A stretch of 64,000 nt of DNA from Bacillus methanolicus MGA3 (GTDB lineage: Bacteria; Bacillota; Bacilli; Bacillales; Cytobacillaceae). This document shows, piece after piece, positions 19,555 through 30,123 of the stretch. Under the pieces are notes generated by a model. It was given only the letters and a program-made list of their open reading frames with translations, was not told where the DNA came from and ran no database searches. The stretch lies in the NCBI RefSeq assembly GCF_000724485.1, contig NZ_CP007739.1, positions 852,843 to 916,842 of the forward strand, read 5' to 3'. Position 1 is the first letter of the stretch. Every line of letters starts with the position of its first letter. The position numbers and the translations under genes are program-made.

Positions 19555-19570
19555 ACATGAGGTGCGCTAA

Positions 19571-20653
19571 ATGGACGGATACCTGCATTTGAAAAACGGA
19601 GAAACATTTAAAGGCATTTGGCTTACTGAATGTCCGCAAAAAGATATCGAAGGAGAAATTGTCTTCTATACCGGGATGACTGGCTATCAGGAAGTATTGA
19701 CAGACCCTTCATATAAAGATCAAATAATCGTTTTTACTTACCCGCTGATCGGCAATTACGGTATAAATGAACAAGATTTTGAAAGCAAACAGCCTCATGT
19801 TGCGGGTGTAATTGTATATGAATCAAATGATGCAACAGGACATTATGAAGCGAAATATTCCCTTAAGCAATATTTGCAAAAATGGAGCATACCTATGCTT
19901 GGGCATATTGATACAAGGGCAGTTGTAAAGAAAATTCGCGACTTCGGAACAATGCCTGCTGTTATGTCATTAAAAAAGGAACCAACACAACTGAAATTTT
20001 TCTTAAGTACAAGCCAAAAAGTGTGCAAAGTATCGGAACCGAAAATTTGCTCTTATGGAAAGGGCGATATTCATATTGTTCTGATTGACTTTGGATATAA
20101 AAGATCAATTCTCGCTTCATTATTAAAAAGAAATTGCCGAGTAACAACTGTGCCATATGATACATCTTTTGAGACGATTAAAGAATTAGAGCCAAATGGC
20201 ATTCTTTTATCAAACGGACCAGGCGATCCAAAAGATTTATCTGCTATATTGCCAACATTAAAAAAAATCTTAAAGGAATATCCTGTTTTCGGAATATGTC
20301 TTGGCCACCAGTTAGCGGCACTTGCTCTTGGAGCAGATACAAAAAAACTTCCTTTCGGGCACCGCGGTGCCAACCATCCGATCATGGATATCAAACAAAA
20401 GACTGTCTTTATGTCTTCACAAAACCACAGTTATGTTGTAGATGAAAAAAGTTTAACAGGAACCGGCTATAAAGTTCGGTTTTACAATTTACATGATCAG
20501 TCGATTGAAGGCCTTGTTCATGAGAATTTGCCGGTTCAAACCGTGCAATTCCATCCGGAAGCCAATCCAGGCCCGAACGATGCTGATTATCTTTTTGACG
20601 ATTTTATTGAAATGGTTAAGGCTTACAATGGGAGAGAAATAGCATATGCCTAA
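19571..20653 (+). CDS. carA: Arginine-type carbamoyl-phosphate synthase small subunit CarA
   Basis: The 360-residue glutamine amidotransferase supplies ammonia to CarB. The N-terminal domain holds GMTGYQEVLTDPSY and GHIDTRAVVKKIRD; the class I GATase domain has the Cys in FGICLGHQLAALALG and the His/Glu in VQFHPEANPGP. GAGGTG precedes the ATG. Location inside the arg operon marks it as the arginine-specific copy; a pyrimidine copy (pyrAA) is expected elsewhere. Confidence 0.96.
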   Translation: MDGYLHLKNGETFKGIWLTECPQKDIEGEIVFYTGMTGYQEVLTDPSYKDQIIVFTYPLIGNYGINEQDFESKQPHVAGVIVYESNDATGHYEAKYSLKQYLQKWSIPMLGHIDTRAVVKKIRDFGTMPAVMSLKKEPTQLKFFLSTSQKVCKVSEPKICSYGKGDIHIVLIDFGYKRSILASLLKRNCRVTTVPYDTSFETIKELEPNGILLSNGPGDPKDLSAILPTLKKILKEYPVFGICLGHQLAALALGADTKKLPFGHRGANHPIMDIKQKTVFMSSQNHSYVVDEKSLTGTGYKVRFYNLHDQSIEGLVHENLPVQTVQFHPEANPGPNDADYLFDDFIEMVKAYNGREIAYA

Positions 20654-23600
20654 AGATCAAACTATAAAATCAATTCTCGTAATCGGGTCCGGCCCGATTG
20701 TCATCGGCCAGGCCGCTGAATTTGATTATGCAGGTACACAAGCATGCCTTGCCCTTAAAGAGGAGGGCTACCGGGTAATACTTGTGAACAATAATCCTGC
20801 AACCATTATGACCGATCATACTTTTGCTGATTCGATTTATTTTGAACCGCTTACGGCAGATGTATTGGAAAAAATCATTGAAAAAGAACGTCCGGATGGA
20901 CTCCTTGCGACGCTTGGAGGACAAACTGGATTAAATTTAGCCTTCCAGTTGAGTGAAAATGGAGTTCTTGATAAATATCAAGTGAAATTACTTGGCACCT
21001 CAATTGAGTCAATAAAAAAAGGCGAAGACAGAGATGCCTTTAGGCAATTAATGAAAGACCTTGGGGAGCCTGTGCCGGAAAGCAAAATCGTCCATAAGGC
21101 TGAGGAAGCTTTCCAGTTTGCGGAAGAAATCGGATTTCCTATTATCGTCCGTCCGGCCTATACACTCGGAGGTTCAGGGGGTGGAATAGCCAATAATATG
21201 GAGGAGCTTTCCGCTCTCATAACAAGAGGCCTCAATGAAAGCCCAATCGGACAATGCCTCGTTGAAAAAAGTATTGCCGGATACAAAGAAATTGAATATG
21301 AAGTGATGAGGGACAAGAGCGGCACATGCATAACGATTTGCAATATGGAAAATATTGATCCGGTTGGCATTCATACAGGTGATTCAATCGTCGTTGCTCC
21401 GTCCCAAACATTAACGGATGACGAGTATCAAATGCTGCGGTCAACAGCGATCAAAATTATTTCGGCACTTGAAATAATCGGAGGATGTAATATCCAATTT
21501 GCTCTTGATCCAAACAGCAAGCAATATTATTTAATTGAAGTCAACCCTCGTGTGAGCCGTTCTTCAGCTCTCGCTTCAAAGGCGACAGGGTATCCGATTG
21601 CTAGAATGGCAGCAAAGCTTGCGGTCGGCTATACATTATCTGAATTGATTAATCCGGTAACCGGTGACACATATGCAAGCTTTGAACCAGCTCTTGATTA
21701 TGTAGTTGTCAAATTTCCAAAATGGCCGTTTGACAAGTTCCCGAACATAAACAGAAAACTCGGGACACAGATGAAAGCAACAGGAGAGGTAATGGGAATC
21801 GACAGAAATCTGGAACGTGCTTTATTAAAAGCCCTTCATTCTCTTGAAATAAACAATTGCGACTTAAAGCTTCCGGGACTGGAACTTAAGTCAGAAGAGC
21901 AATTGGCAGAAATTTTAAGCGGACAAACAGATGAACGGTTTTTCGTTGTTTTGGAATGCATTCGCAGAGGCTTTACATTGGAACAAATCCATAAAGCAAC
22001 AAAAATTGACTTATTTTTCTTACAATGTTTTGAACGGTTGATCAACATTGAAAAACAAATCAAGTCATTAACTTTTGAGACAGTTTCAAAGGAACAACTT
22101 GCTTTCTTTAAAGAAAAAGGTTTTAGCGACAGGTTTTTAGCAACTGAATGGAACGTAACGGAGAAAGAGATCAGGCAAAAACGAAAAGAATTTGGAATAT
22201 TGCCTGTTTATAAAATGGTTGATACGTGCGCAGCTGAATTTAAAGCCAATTCAAACTACTTTTATTCAACCTATTTTGGTGAAAATGAGCAATTACCTTC
22301 TATTAAAAGAAAAGTCCTTATTATTGGGAGCGGTCCGATCCGCATCGGTCAGGGGGTTGAATTCGATTATTGTTCTGTTCATGGCGTTTATGCTTTAAAG
22401 CAGGAAAATATTGAAACAATTATGGTAAATAATAACCCGGAAACAGTCAGTACTGATTTTGCAACAGCTGATCGCCTTTATTTTGAGCCATTGACTCTGG
22501 AAGATATTTTAAACATTATTGAATCCGAAGGTATTACTGAAGTTATTGTCCAATTCGGGGGGCAAACTGCCCTAAACGTAGCAAACGAGCTTGAAGAATA
22601 TGGTGTAGAACTTCTCGGTACAAATTCTGATACGATTGATGTATTGGAAGACAGGGAACGCTTTTATGAGTTGCTTGATCGAGTAAAGATTCCACATATC
22701 AAAGGGGATATTGCCTATAGCCTAGAAGAATTGCCGGAGAAAGTAAAAGAAATCGGTTATCCTGTCCTGCTGCGTCCATCTTACGTAATCGGCGGCAAAG
22801 GAATGGAAATTATTAGAAATGACTACGATTTGAGATTGTTCCTGCAAAGAACGGATATTTCTTTCCCTATATTGGTCGATCAGTTTTTGCATGCAAAAGA
22901 AGCAGAAATTGATTTAGCAGCAGACGGAGTAAACATATTGGTGCCGACCATTATGGAACATATTGAAAAAACCGGCGTCCACTCCGGAGATAGTATGTCT
23001 GTCCTTCCCGCGAAAAATCTCTCAGCCATTGCAAAAGAGAAGATGTTGAAGTATGCAAAAACAATTGTGCAGGAGCTTCAATATAAAGGAGTCATGAATA
23101 TTCAATATATTATTGACGGTAATGATGTTTACGTCCTGGAGGTTAATCCGCGCGCTAGCAGAACGGTTCCGATTGTCAGCAAAGTTACAGGGGTTCCATT
23201 GATCCAAATTGCGACAAAAATATTGCTTGGGAAATACATTTTGTCGGAATCGAAACATTGTATGGAAACAGCTTCTTTCCATTGCATTAAATATCCGGTT
23301 TTTTCAAATTTCGCTTTAAACGGATTGGACCCGAAAGTAGGGCCTGAAATGAAATCTACGGGAGAGGGAATATGCCTTGCTCAAAATTTTGAAGAAGCAT
23401 TAAGAAAAGTGTTTCATCCGGTTTTAAAAGACAGAACGAAGAAAAACCGAATTATTTGCGGGAATGGGGAAAAGCTTTCTGAACTCCGCCCATATGCTGA
23501 GCGCCTAGGAATTGAACTTAAGAAAGCATCCGATTTAAAGAAAGACGAATTACAATCCGATGTACTCGCGTATTATAGTACGAATGAATCGAATGAAGAT

Positions 23601-23759
23601 CAAAAACTGAGAGAAATTGGAACAAAAAACAGGATTCCAACCTTTAGTGAAAAAGAAACATTGATGGCCTTTTTCTCAGCAATGAATGCAACGAATTTAC
23701 AAGTAACTCCAATTGAAGAATGGCACGAAAACAGAGTAAAGGATGTGACAGTAGTATGA
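20646..23759 (+). CDS. carB: Arginine-type carbamoyl-phosphate synthase large subunit CarB
   Basis: The 1037-residue enzyme has the two homologous ATP-grasp halves: [20 protein letters not shown] at the start and [19 protein letters not shown] near residue 557. [18 protein letters not shown] and [18 protein letters not shown] are the matching metal/ATP sites. The C-terminal allosteric domain is shorter and less conserved than in pyrimidine-type enzymes of about 1070 residues, in line with an arginine-dedicated enzyme free of UMP control. It overlaps carA by 8 bp and argF by 4 bp. Confidence 0.96.
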   Translation: MPKDQTIKSILVIGSGPIVIGQAAEFDYAGTQACLALKEEGYRVILVNNNPATIMTDHTFADSIYFEPLTADVLEKIIEKERPDGLLATLGGQTGLNLAFQLSENGVLDKYQVKLLGTSIESIKKGEDRDAFRQLMKDLGEPVPESKIVHKAEEAFQFAEEIGFPIIVRPAYTLGGSGGGIANNMEELSALITRGLNESPIGQCLVEKSIAGYKEIEYEVMRDKSGTCITICNMENIDPVGIHTGDSIVVAPSQTLTDDEYQMLRSTAIKIISALEIIGGCNIQFALDPNSKQYYLIEVNPRVSRSSALASKATGYPIARMAAKLAVGYTLSELINPVTGDTYASFEPALDYVVVKFPKWPFDKFPNINRKLGTQMKATGEVMGIDRNLERALLKALHSLEINNCDLKLPGLELKSEEQLAEILSGQTDERFFVVLECIRRGFTLEQIHKATKIDLFFLQCFERLINIEKQIKSLTFETVSKEQLAFFKEKGFSDRFLATEWNVTEKEIRQKRKEFGILPVYKMVDTCAAEFKANSNYFYSTYFGENEQLPSIKRKVLIIGSGPIRIGQGVEFDYCSVHGVYALKQENIETIMVNNNPETVSTDFATADRLYFEPLTLEDILNIIESEGITEVIVQFGGQTALNVANELEEYGVELLGTNSDTIDVLEDRERFYELLDRVKIPHIKGDIAYSLEELPEKVKEIGYPVLLRPSYVIGGKGMEIIRNDYDLRLFLQRTDISFPILVDQFLHAKEAEIDLAADGVNILVPTIMEHIEKTGVHSGDSMSVLPAKNLSAIAKEKMLKYAKTIVQELQYKGVMNIQYIIDGNDVYVLEVNPRASRTVPIVSKVTGVPLIQIATKILLGKYILSESKHCMETASFHCIKYPVFSNFALNGLDPKVGPEMKSTGEGICLAQNFEEALRKVFHPVLKDRTKKNRIICGNGEKLSELRPYAERLGIELKKASDLKKDELQSDVLAYYSTNESNEDQKLREIGTKNRIPTFSEKETLMAFFSAMNATNLQVTPIEEWHENRVKDVTVV

Positions 23760-24709
23760 TGTCAATTCAAGCAAATGCTATTAAGTCGGATTTAAAGGGA
23801 AAGGATTTTTTATCTTTAGCTGATCATTCTGCAGGCACAATCGAAGCTCTGCTTAAAAAAGCAAAACAAATGAAAAACGCACCGGAACAATTTTCTTCTT
23901 TATTGAAGGGGAAAATACTTGGGATGATATTTGAAAAACCGTCGACAAGAACACGCGTTTCTTTCGAAGCCGGGATGCTGCAGCTGGGGGGGCATGCATT
24001 GTATCTAAATAGCAATGATTTGCAGCTTGGCAGAGGAGAAACGATTGCAGATACAGCCAAAGTTTTATCCCAATATATAGATGCCATTATGATCCGAACT
24101 TTTTCACATTCGATTGTGGAAGAATTGGCATATCATGCTGATATTCCTGTTATCAATGGCCTTACAGATTTGTCACACCCATGTCAGGTTTTAGCTGATT
24201 TGTTAACAATTCAAGAGGTTAAAGGAACTTTTAAAGGATTAAAACTTGTTTATATTGGAGACGGAAATAATGTTGCCCACTCATTATTGATCGGTGCCTC
24301 GAAAATGGGCATTGATGTTACAGTTGCTAGTCCGCCTGGTTATGAACCAAATTCAGAGGTTGTTTCTCTCGCGAAGGCTGCAGCATCTGAAACTGGCTCT
24401 CAGGTTCATATTTTAAATGATCCGTTCGAAGCTGTTATTGGAGCGGACATTATATATTCTGATGTTTGGACCAGTATGGGACAGGAACAGGAAAATCAGC
24501 AAAGATTAAAGGTTTTTAAAGATTTTCAAGTGAACGAGCGTCTTGTAAAAAACGCAAAGGACGATTTTCTGTTTTTACATTGTCTGCCGGCACATAGGGG
24601 AGAGGAAGTTACCGCAGAAATTATTGATGGCAGCCATTCTGCTGTCTTTCAACAAGCCGGCAACAGGCTTCATGTTCAAAAGGCGCTTTTAGCAGAAATT
24701 TTAAAATAA
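23756..24709 (+). CDS. argF: Ornithine carbamoyltransferase ArgF
   Basis: The 317-residue enzyme joins carbamoyl phosphate and ornithine to give citrulline. [16 protein letters not shown] binds carbamoyl phosphate, [14 protein letters not shown] and DVWTSMGQE bind ornithine, and [13 protein letters not shown] is the SMG/HCLP loop signature. I start it at the ATG at 23756, which overlaps the carB stop, preceded by AAAGGATG; a longer in-frame extension into carB is not needed. It ends the operon; argG and argH are not in the window. Confidence 0.96.
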   Translation: MMSIQANAIKSDLKGKDFLSLADHSAGTIEALLKKAKQMKNAPEQFSSLLKGKILGMIFEKPSTRTRVSFEAGMLQLGGHALYLNSNDLQLGRGETIADTAKVLSQYIDAIMIRTFSHSIVEELAYHADIPVINGLTDLSHPCQVLADLLTIQEVKGTFKGLKLVYIGDGNNVAHSLLIGASKMGIDVTVASPPGYEPNSEVVSLAKAAASETGSQVHILNDPFEAVIGADIIYSDVWTSMGQEQENQQRLKVFKDFQVNERLVKNAKDDFLFLHCLPAHRGEEVTAEIIDGSHSAVFQQAGNRLHVQKALLAEILK

Positions 24710-24714
24710 CAACA

Positions 24715-24749
24715 AGGTCTTCTCTTTACTAGAGGAGGCCTATTTTCTT
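24715..24749 (+). terminator. Terminator of the arginine operon
   Basis: AGGTCTTCTC pairs with GAGGAGGCCT around a short loop, followed by TATTTTCTTTT. Confidence 0.8.
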
Positions 24750-24834
24750 TTATAAAGGAAAAACAGACAAGGGAATGAACTTGGAAAGGAAGGAGAATAA
24801 TAAGCAAGAGAAAGGCAAAAGGAGGTTTAAAGCA

Positions 24835-25014
24835 ATGGGACAAAACCGTCATTTCCGCCCAGGCCAAAAAGCTCCCAATAATGGAATATATATTGAAATC
24901 GGTGAAACAGGGAGCAATGTAAAAAATCCGCAGCAATTAAAACTAAAAGCCGGAGATAAGTTTCCGGAAACGTCAAACCATAATCGTATTTGGACATATC
25001 AACGAAAACCTTAA
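24835..25014 (+). CDS. yjzC: YjzC family small protein
   Basis: The 59-residue protein begins MGQNRHFRPGQKAPNNGIYIEIGETG and ends NRIWTYQRKP, matching YjzC of Bacillus, found just after argF there too. It is basic, with no membrane segment. AAAGGAGG precedes the ATG at 24835 by 8-9 nt; the frame extends upstream but without a site. YjzC-like proteins share a short RPGQxAPxSGxY motif with small proteins of unknown role. Confidence 0.9.
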   Translation: MGQNRHFRPGQKAPNNGIYIEIGETGSNVKNPQQLKLKAGDKFPETSNHNRIWTYQRKP

Positions 25015-25026
25015 TAATTTTTCTTC

Positions 25027-25047
25027 AGCCATCCAATGCGGGTGGCT
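25027..25047 (+). terminator. Hairpin after yjzC
   Basis: AGCCATCC pairs with GGGTGGCT (one G-U pair) around a 5-nt loop. It overlaps the start of the clpB promoter region and has only a short T stretch. Confidence 0.5.
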
Positions 25048-25102
25048 TTACATATGCAAAAAATTGCTTTTATAATATAGCTAAAGGTCAAAAAAGGTCA
25101 GA
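25048..25102 (+). promoter_or_regulatory. clpB promoter with CtsR operator
   Basis: TTACAT (25048-25053) and TATAAT (25071-25076) are 17 bp apart. The operator at 25086-25102 is GGTCAAA, three A, GGTCAGA: the tandem heptad of the CtsR heat-shock repressor with one mismatch. It lies just downstream of the start site, where a repressor would block clpB. Confidence 0.85.
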
Positions 25103-25116
25103 CGGGAGGTGCAGCA

Positions 25117-27756
25117 ATGGACATTAATCGAATGACAGAACGGTTGCAGCAAGCCTTTTTAAGGGCACAAACATTGGCGACTCAAAATCAGCATCAGGAA
25201 ATTGATGATGTACATATATTTTTAGCTCTTTTGGAAGATGAGAATAGCCTAGTTCATTCTATTTTGGAAAAACTTCAACTTTCTTCAAACGATTTTAAGA
25301 ATAAACTCGAAAATTTGTTAGCTAAGAAACCGCAAGTCATAGGGAGCGGTGTTGAACAAGGAAAAGTTTATATCACTCCTGTTTTACAAAAGGTGTTAGC
25401 AGAAGCTGAAACCCAGATGAAGCTTTTTAATGATGAATATTTGTCTGTTGAACATATCCTGCTTGCAGCTATTAATACAGAACAGTCAGCAGCAGGTCAA
25501 GTGTTAAAAAATTTTCGGGTCACAATTCAATCGGCATTAGAGGCAATTAAAGAAATTAGGGGGAATCAGAGAGTGACAACACAAAACCCGGAATCTACCT
25601 ATGAAGCATTAAAAAAATACGGAAGAGATTTAGTGGCGGAAGTAAAGGAAGGAAAAATTGACCCAGTTATCGGTAGAGACAGTGAAATTAGAAATGTCAT
25701 TCGGATCCTTTCAAGAAAAACGAAAAACAACCCCGTCTTAATCGGTGAACCGGGAGTAGGAAAAACTGCGATTGTTGAAGGCCTCGCACAGAGAATTGTA
25801 CGAAAGGATGTTCCAGAGGGACTGAAGGATAAAACCATTTTTGCTCTTGATATAAGCTCATTAATCGCAGGGGCCAAATTCCGGGGTGAATTTGAAGAAA
25901 GATTGAAAGCTGTATTAAATGAAATAAAGAGAAGTGAAGGGCGCATCCTTTTGTTTATTGACGAGCTTCATACGATTGTTGGAGCCGGGAAAACAGAAGG
26001 GGCTATGGATGCAGGAAATATGCTGAAACCGATGCTTGCCAGAGGAGAATTGCATTGTATCGGAGCGACAACCCTTGATGAACATCGGAAATATATTGAA
26101 AAGGATCCGGCACTGGAGCGAAGGTTCCAGCCAGTGCTCGTTCAGGAACCAAATGTTGAAGATACGATTTCAATATTAAGAGGTTTAAGAGAGAGATTTG
26201 AAATTCATCATGGAGTCAATATTCATGATCGGGCGCTCGTTGCTGCTGCTACTCTTTCAGATCGTTATATTACGGACCGTTTTCTTCCCGATAAGGCAAT
26301 TGATTTGGTGGACGAAGCATGTGCCATGATCAGGACGGAAATTGACTCGATGCCTTCCGAACTGGACGAAGTAACGCGAAAAGTGATGCAACTAGAAATT
26401 GAAGAGGCTGCATTAAGAAAGGAAACTGATGAAGCAAGTAAAGAGCGGCTGGAAGCTCTTCAAAAAGAATTAGCGGATATGAAAGAAAAGGCAAATTCTA
26501 TGAAAGTGAAGTGGATGTTAGAAAAAGAAGCGATTCAAAGAGTTAGGGAAAAACGTGAAACACTTGAAAGACTTCGCAGAGAGCTTGAGGAAGCTGAAAA
26601 TAATTATGATTTAAACAAAGCAGCCGAACTGAGACATGGGAAAATTCCTGCTTTGGAAAAAGAATTAAAAGAGCTAGAGAATGAAGAGAAAGAAAAACAG
26701 GGAAGCCGATTGCTTAGAGAAGAAGTTACCGAAGAAGAAATTGCTGAAATTGTTTCACGTTGGACGGGTATTCCAATCTCAAAGCTTGTTGAAGGAGAAA
26801 GAGAGAAACTTCTACGTCTAGAGAGTATTTTACATGAACGAGTAGTTGGACAAGATGAAGCAGTAAACCTTGTATCAGATGCTGTTTTACGTGCAAGAGC
26901 AGGGATTAAAGATCCAAACCGTCCGATCGGATCGTTTATTTTTTTAGGCCCAACTGGTGTAGGGAAAACAGAGCTTGCTAAAGCTCTTGCCCAGTCATTA
27001 TTTGATTCGGAAGACCATATTATTCGAATTGATATGTCTGAATATATGGAGAAACATGCCGTATCACGGTTAATTGGAGCTCCGCCGGGATATGTAGGGT
27101 ATGAAGAAGGAGGACAATTAACAGAAGCTGTAAGAAGAAATCCATATTCAGTTATCCTGTTAGATGAGATTGAAAAAGCGCATCCGGAAGTGTTTAATAT
27201 TTTGTTGCAAATGCTTGATGACGGTCGGATTACTGATTCTCAAGGAAGGACTGTTGATTTTAAGAATACGGTAATCATTATGACATCAAATATTGGATCA
27301 TCTATTCTGCTTGAAGGAACGAATAAAGATGGAGAGATTACAGATGAAACAAAAGATAAGGTGTTATCTCAATTGCGTGGTCATTTCCGTCCGGAATTTC
27401 TTAACCGTGTTGATGAAATCATTTTATTTAAACCGTTATCATTTGAAGAAATAAAACAAATTGTAGCAAAACTGATTTCTGACTTACAGAAAAGACTTAA
27501 CGATCAGGAGATCCGCTTAGTAATTACAAATGAAGCACAAGAATACATTGCCGAAAATGGTTTTGATCCCATTTATGGAGCAAGACCGCTTAAACGATTC
27601 ATTCAGCGTCATGTTGAAACAAAACTGGCAAGAGAAATTGTCAAAGGAAGCATTAGGGAACAAGCCGTAGTGGAAATTGGAATTGAAAATGGAGAAATCA
27701 CATTAAAACTGAGACAAAATGAAACTTCCATCAGTGGAGACCTCACTGTTCGTTAA
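25117..27756 (+). CDS. clpB: Disaggregase chaperone ClpB
   Basis: The 879-residue Hsp100 protein has an N-domain (residues ~1-150), a first AAA+ module with GEPGVGKT and [13 protein letters not shown], a long coiled-coil M-domain (~410-530, rich in K/E/L), and a second AAA+ module with [14 protein letters not shown] and [15 protein letters not shown]. It lacks a ClpP-binding loop, as expected for ClpB rather than ClpC. With DnaK it rescues aggregated proteins. A GGGAGGTG site precedes the ATG. B. subtilis has no clpB at this place, so the gene was either gained here or lost there. Confidence 0.97.
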   Translation: MDINRMTERLQQAFLRAQTLATQNQHQEIDDVHIFLALLEDENSLVHSILEKLQLSSNDFKNKLENLLAKKPQVIGSGVEQGKVYITPVLQKVLAEAETQMKLFNDEYLSVEHILLAAINTEQSAAGQVLKNFRVTIQSALEAIKEIRGNQRVTTQNPESTYEALKKYGRDLVAEVKEGKIDPVIGRDSEIRNVIRILSRKTKNNPVLIGEPGVGKTAIVEGLAQRIVRKDVPEGLKDKTIFALDISSLIAGAKFRGEFEERLKAVLNEIKRSEGRILLFIDELHTIVGAGKTEGAMDAGNMLKPMLARGELHCIGATTLDEHRKYIEKDPALERRFQPVLVQEPNVEDTISILRGLRERFEIHHGVNIHDRALVAAATLSDRYITDRFLPDKAIDLVDEACAMIRTEIDSMPSELDEVTRKVMQLEIEEAALRKETDEASKERLEALQKELADMKEKANSMKVKWMLEKEAIQRVREKRETLERLRRELEEAENNYDLNKAAELRHGKIPALEKELKELENEEKEKQGSRLLREEVTEEEIAEIVSRWTGIPISKLVEGEREKLLRLESILHERVVGQDEAVNLVSDAVLRARAGIKDPNRPIGSFIFLGPTGVGKTELAKALAQSLFDSEDHIIRIDMSEYMEKHAVSRLIGAPPGYVGYEEGGQLTEAVRRNPYSVILLDEIEKAHPEVFNILLQMLDDGRITDSQGRTVDFKNTVIIMTSNIGSSILLEGTNKDGEITDETKDKVLSQLRGHFRPEFLNRVDEIILFKPLSFEEIKQIVAKLISDLQKRLNDQEIRLVITNEAQEYIAENGFDPIYGARPLKRFIQRHVETKLAREIVKGSIREQAVVEIGIENGEITLKLRQNETSISGDLTVR

Positions 27757-27768
27757 TGAAGGGATAAA

Positions 27769-27887
27769 GAGGCTGTCTCAAAAGCCTAAGGGTCAGACCC
27801 CATAACACAATAAATGGGACATAATGTTGGATAAATGTGCTATACATTGATAAATGCACATGAGGTCAGACCCTTATGAGACAGCCT
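27769..27887. repeat. 120-bp palindromic repeat element, copy 2
   Basis: Same element as at 6628-6747, in the same orientation: GAGGCTGTCTCAAAAGCC then GGGTCAGACCCC at one end, GAGGTCAGACCC and GAGACAGCCT at the other. It fills the gap between the converging clpB and yjzD genes (12 bp after the clpB stop, 2 bp before the yjzD stop) and ends in TTTT, so it probably terminates both. Confidence 0.93.
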
Positions 27888-27889
27888 TT

Positions 27890-28072
27890 TTAATGCTTTT
27901 CAACAGGATCGTTCGGCAAAATCAGCGGAACAATATAAATGAAGATCGTTGCAGCGACTGCTAAAATGGAACCGGTTGTTAAATCATACTTAGTACCGAT
28001 CATTGAACCAGTTACATAAGCCAACATTTGGATAAGAAGAAAAGTCCAGAAAAATGTCCAGAAATATCGCAC
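27890..28072 (-). CDS. yjzD: YjzD family small membrane protein (DUF2929)
   Basis: A 60-residue protein with two membrane segments (RYFWTFFWTFLLIQMLAYVTG and SILAVAATIFIYIVPLIL), like YjzD/DUF2929 of Bacillus. I start it at a GTG preceded by AAGAGGTG; an in-frame GTG three codons upstream overlaps that site. The function is unknown. Its position between yjzC and yjaU is as in B. subtilis except for the clpB insertion. Confidence 0.82.
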   Translation of the reverse strand: MRYFWTFFWTFLLIQMLAYVTGSMIGTKYDLTTGSILAVAATIFIYIVPLILPNDPVEKH

Positions 28073-28274
28073 CTTATTCACCTCTTATGTATTAAAGTCC
28101 ATTTTAATATTACCATACCACTATTAAATATTAAACGCCATTTTATTATTTTCACTTCATGGGCATAAATATGTTTTTTACACACTTCTTTTTCCAAATT
28201 GGGCCATCTACCCTATCATCAACAGTGAATCTTCATACATTAATATGAACAAGTCTGTTAAAGGAGTGTTTGAC

Positions 28275-29012
28275 ATGGAGCACCGGAACTTTCAATTGGA
28301 TACCGAATGGAGTATCATCCATTATCCCGAAAGACCTAAAGGTTTCGGTATCCTAATTATTGGAGATGATCGGAATTTTGTCGATGAGGAAAGCAGTTTT
28401 TGGCTTCAAAATGAAGGAAAAAAGGCTTTGCTTCGAACATTGAAGCGGGAAGGCTATACAGTATTTTATTCAAATTTTTATGGGAAGAATTGGGGAAGTA
28501 AAAAAGCGGTAAATCTGGCGAAACGACTATACAACCATATTATGAGAACGGAAATTATTAATAGTAGAATCCATCTTTTAGCTGAAGGAATGGGAGCATT
28601 AACCGCTATAAAATTAATGATGGAAATGAAAGAAAATATCAGATCGGTTATTCTGCTAAATCCTATCCTATCGTTATCGCATCATTTGGAATATGAAAAG
28701 GAACGCAAGTTTTTTTACAAAAAGCTGCTGAAAGAGCTTTCCATAGCTTATGAATTAGAACCAAAAGAAGTGGAGAAAATCATACTTTCGAAAAAAGATT
28801 TGCCGGTGTTTCATTCTGGGCATCCTGTGAAAATTATTTACATTTTGACAAGAAATCAAAATTTTTCCCAAAGAAACCTTATCGATGATTTATCCACAAA
28901 ATGGGAAAATGAGTATTCATCTGTATCGAAAACCTACCTAATCCCGGAAAAACAGCAACAGCTTGCTAATCAAATTGTACGGTTTATGAATAAACATGAG
29001 AAAATTCTTTAA
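28275..29012 (+). CDS. yjaU: Alpha/beta-hydrolase-like protein YjaU
   Basis: The 245-residue cytoplasmic protein resembles a serine hydrolase fold: GFGILIIGDDRNFVDE, then LLAEGMGALTAIKLM in the place of the nucleophile elbow, but with Glu-Gly-Met-Gly in place of GxSxG, so the catalytic Ser appears absent. HSGHPVKIIYILTRNQ may be the acid strand. It is probably non-catalytic or uses another chemistry. AAAGGAGTG lies before the ATG at 28275. Position matches yjaU of B. subtilis; the function is unknown. Confidence 0.78.
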   Translation: MEHRNFQLDTEWSIIHYPERPKGFGILIIGDDRNFVDEESSFWLQNEGKKALLRTLKREGYTVFYSNFYGKNWGSKKAVNLAKRLYNHIMRTEIINSRIHLLAEGMGALTAIKLMMEMKENIRSVILLNPILSLSHHLEYEKERKFFYKKLLKELSIAYELEPKEVEKIILSKKDLPVFHSGHPVKIIYILTRNQNFSQRNLIDDLSTKWENEYSSVSKTYLIPEKQQQLANQIVRFMNKHEKIL

Positions 29013-29092
29013 TTCCATGGACTCCCTGAAAAGAAATAAATCATATAAACCGAGCATAAAATAAAGGGAATGTGTTTCAGGGAGGCATTAAT

Positions 29093-29956
29093 ATGGACAA
29101 GGCAGTGATCATTGGAACATACGAGTTTTTAGGTTTTAGTCTTTGTAAAAGTTTGCTTGAGAAAGGATATCAAGTTAACGGGATTCATTTAGACCTTGAA
29201 GAGGAAGATTTTTTTCTTGAAGAAAAGCGGATGGAAGTAGGCAGAAATGCAAATTTTAACGAATTGTCATTGGAAGACTGGAAACAACAAAACTTTAGAG
29301 AGAGCGATTCGGTATTAATCATTATTTCAGTTTATGATTATTTTGTAAAAAATAAAATCCGTGCGCTATTAAAAGACAAGCAGTTTTGGAACACATCTTA
29401 TCCTCGGTTTATTAAATCAAAAATTTTGATGCTATTGCCAATTCAATTGTTAGTAAAAAATAATGAAGAAATAAGAGAAGAACATGAATTGGACGTACTT
29501 CATGATTTATTTGAAAAATTCACAGATCATCCATCACTAACATCCGTTTATATTCCCACTTTATTTGGTCCGTGCCAACCCCAACAATTTATTTTTCAGC
29601 AAACTTTTCTTCACCGGCTTGGCAATAATGTAAAGCCTGTTTTGAAAAATCACGAGTGGATTTTTGATGCAATTTATATCGAAGATTCTGTAAATAAAAT
29701 TTTTGATATTTTTGAAAAAAAGAGCATTAAAAGCTGTTACTTAAAGAATACAGTTAATGACAGCTGGCTGAAATGCGCAAAATCACTTGCGATTGAAACG
29801 AATGAAGTCAGAGGAACTGAAAAAGAAGACCTTTTTATTGATAGCAAAGTCCCGGCTGAAAGTGTCGAGGCAAGCGGAGAACTTTTAGATGGACTTAAGA
29901 AACAAAAAGACCATTTAGAACGCATTTTATCTTTTAATAACATGTGGTTGGAATAA
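29093..29956 (+). CDS. yjaV: NAD(P)-binding Rossmann-fold protein YjaV
   Basis: The 287-residue protein opens like an SDR/epimerase (MDKAVIIGTYEFLGFSLCKSLLEKGYQV) and has PTLFGPCQPQQFIFQQ, typical of extended SDR proteins. The GxxGxxG motif is degenerate (GTYEFLG) and no clear YxxxK is seen, so catalysis is doubtful. GGGAGG precedes the ATG at 29093. Downstream of yjaU by 80 bp and just upstream of med, as in B. subtilis. Role unknown. Confidence 0.78.
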   Translation: MDKAVIIGTYEFLGFSLCKSLLEKGYQVNGIHLDLEEEDFFLEEKRMEVGRNANFNELSLEDWKQQNFRESDSVLIIISVYDYFVKNKIRALLKDKQFWNTSYPRFIKSKILMLLPIQLLVKNNEEIREEHELDVLHDLFEKFTDHPSLTSVYIPTLFGPCQPQQFIFQQTFLHRLGNNVKPVLKNHEWIFDAIYIEDSVNKIFDIFEKKSIKSCYLKNTVNDSWLKCAKSLAIETNEVRGTEKEDLFIDSKVPAESVEASGELLDGLKKQKDHLERILSFNNMWLE

Positions 29957-30123
29957 TATTGTAATAAAGGAAAGAACTTTTCATTTCATTTTGTTGAAGG
30001 TAGAATGAAAGAGATAACTGTCTATATCGGGACGATTGTCTCAGTTTTTAACTATCTGGAAAAAGCTTTGCTTATTTCCATCTTTTCTTTATCGGGAGAG
30101 GCTGAGTGAAGGAGATGCAATGG

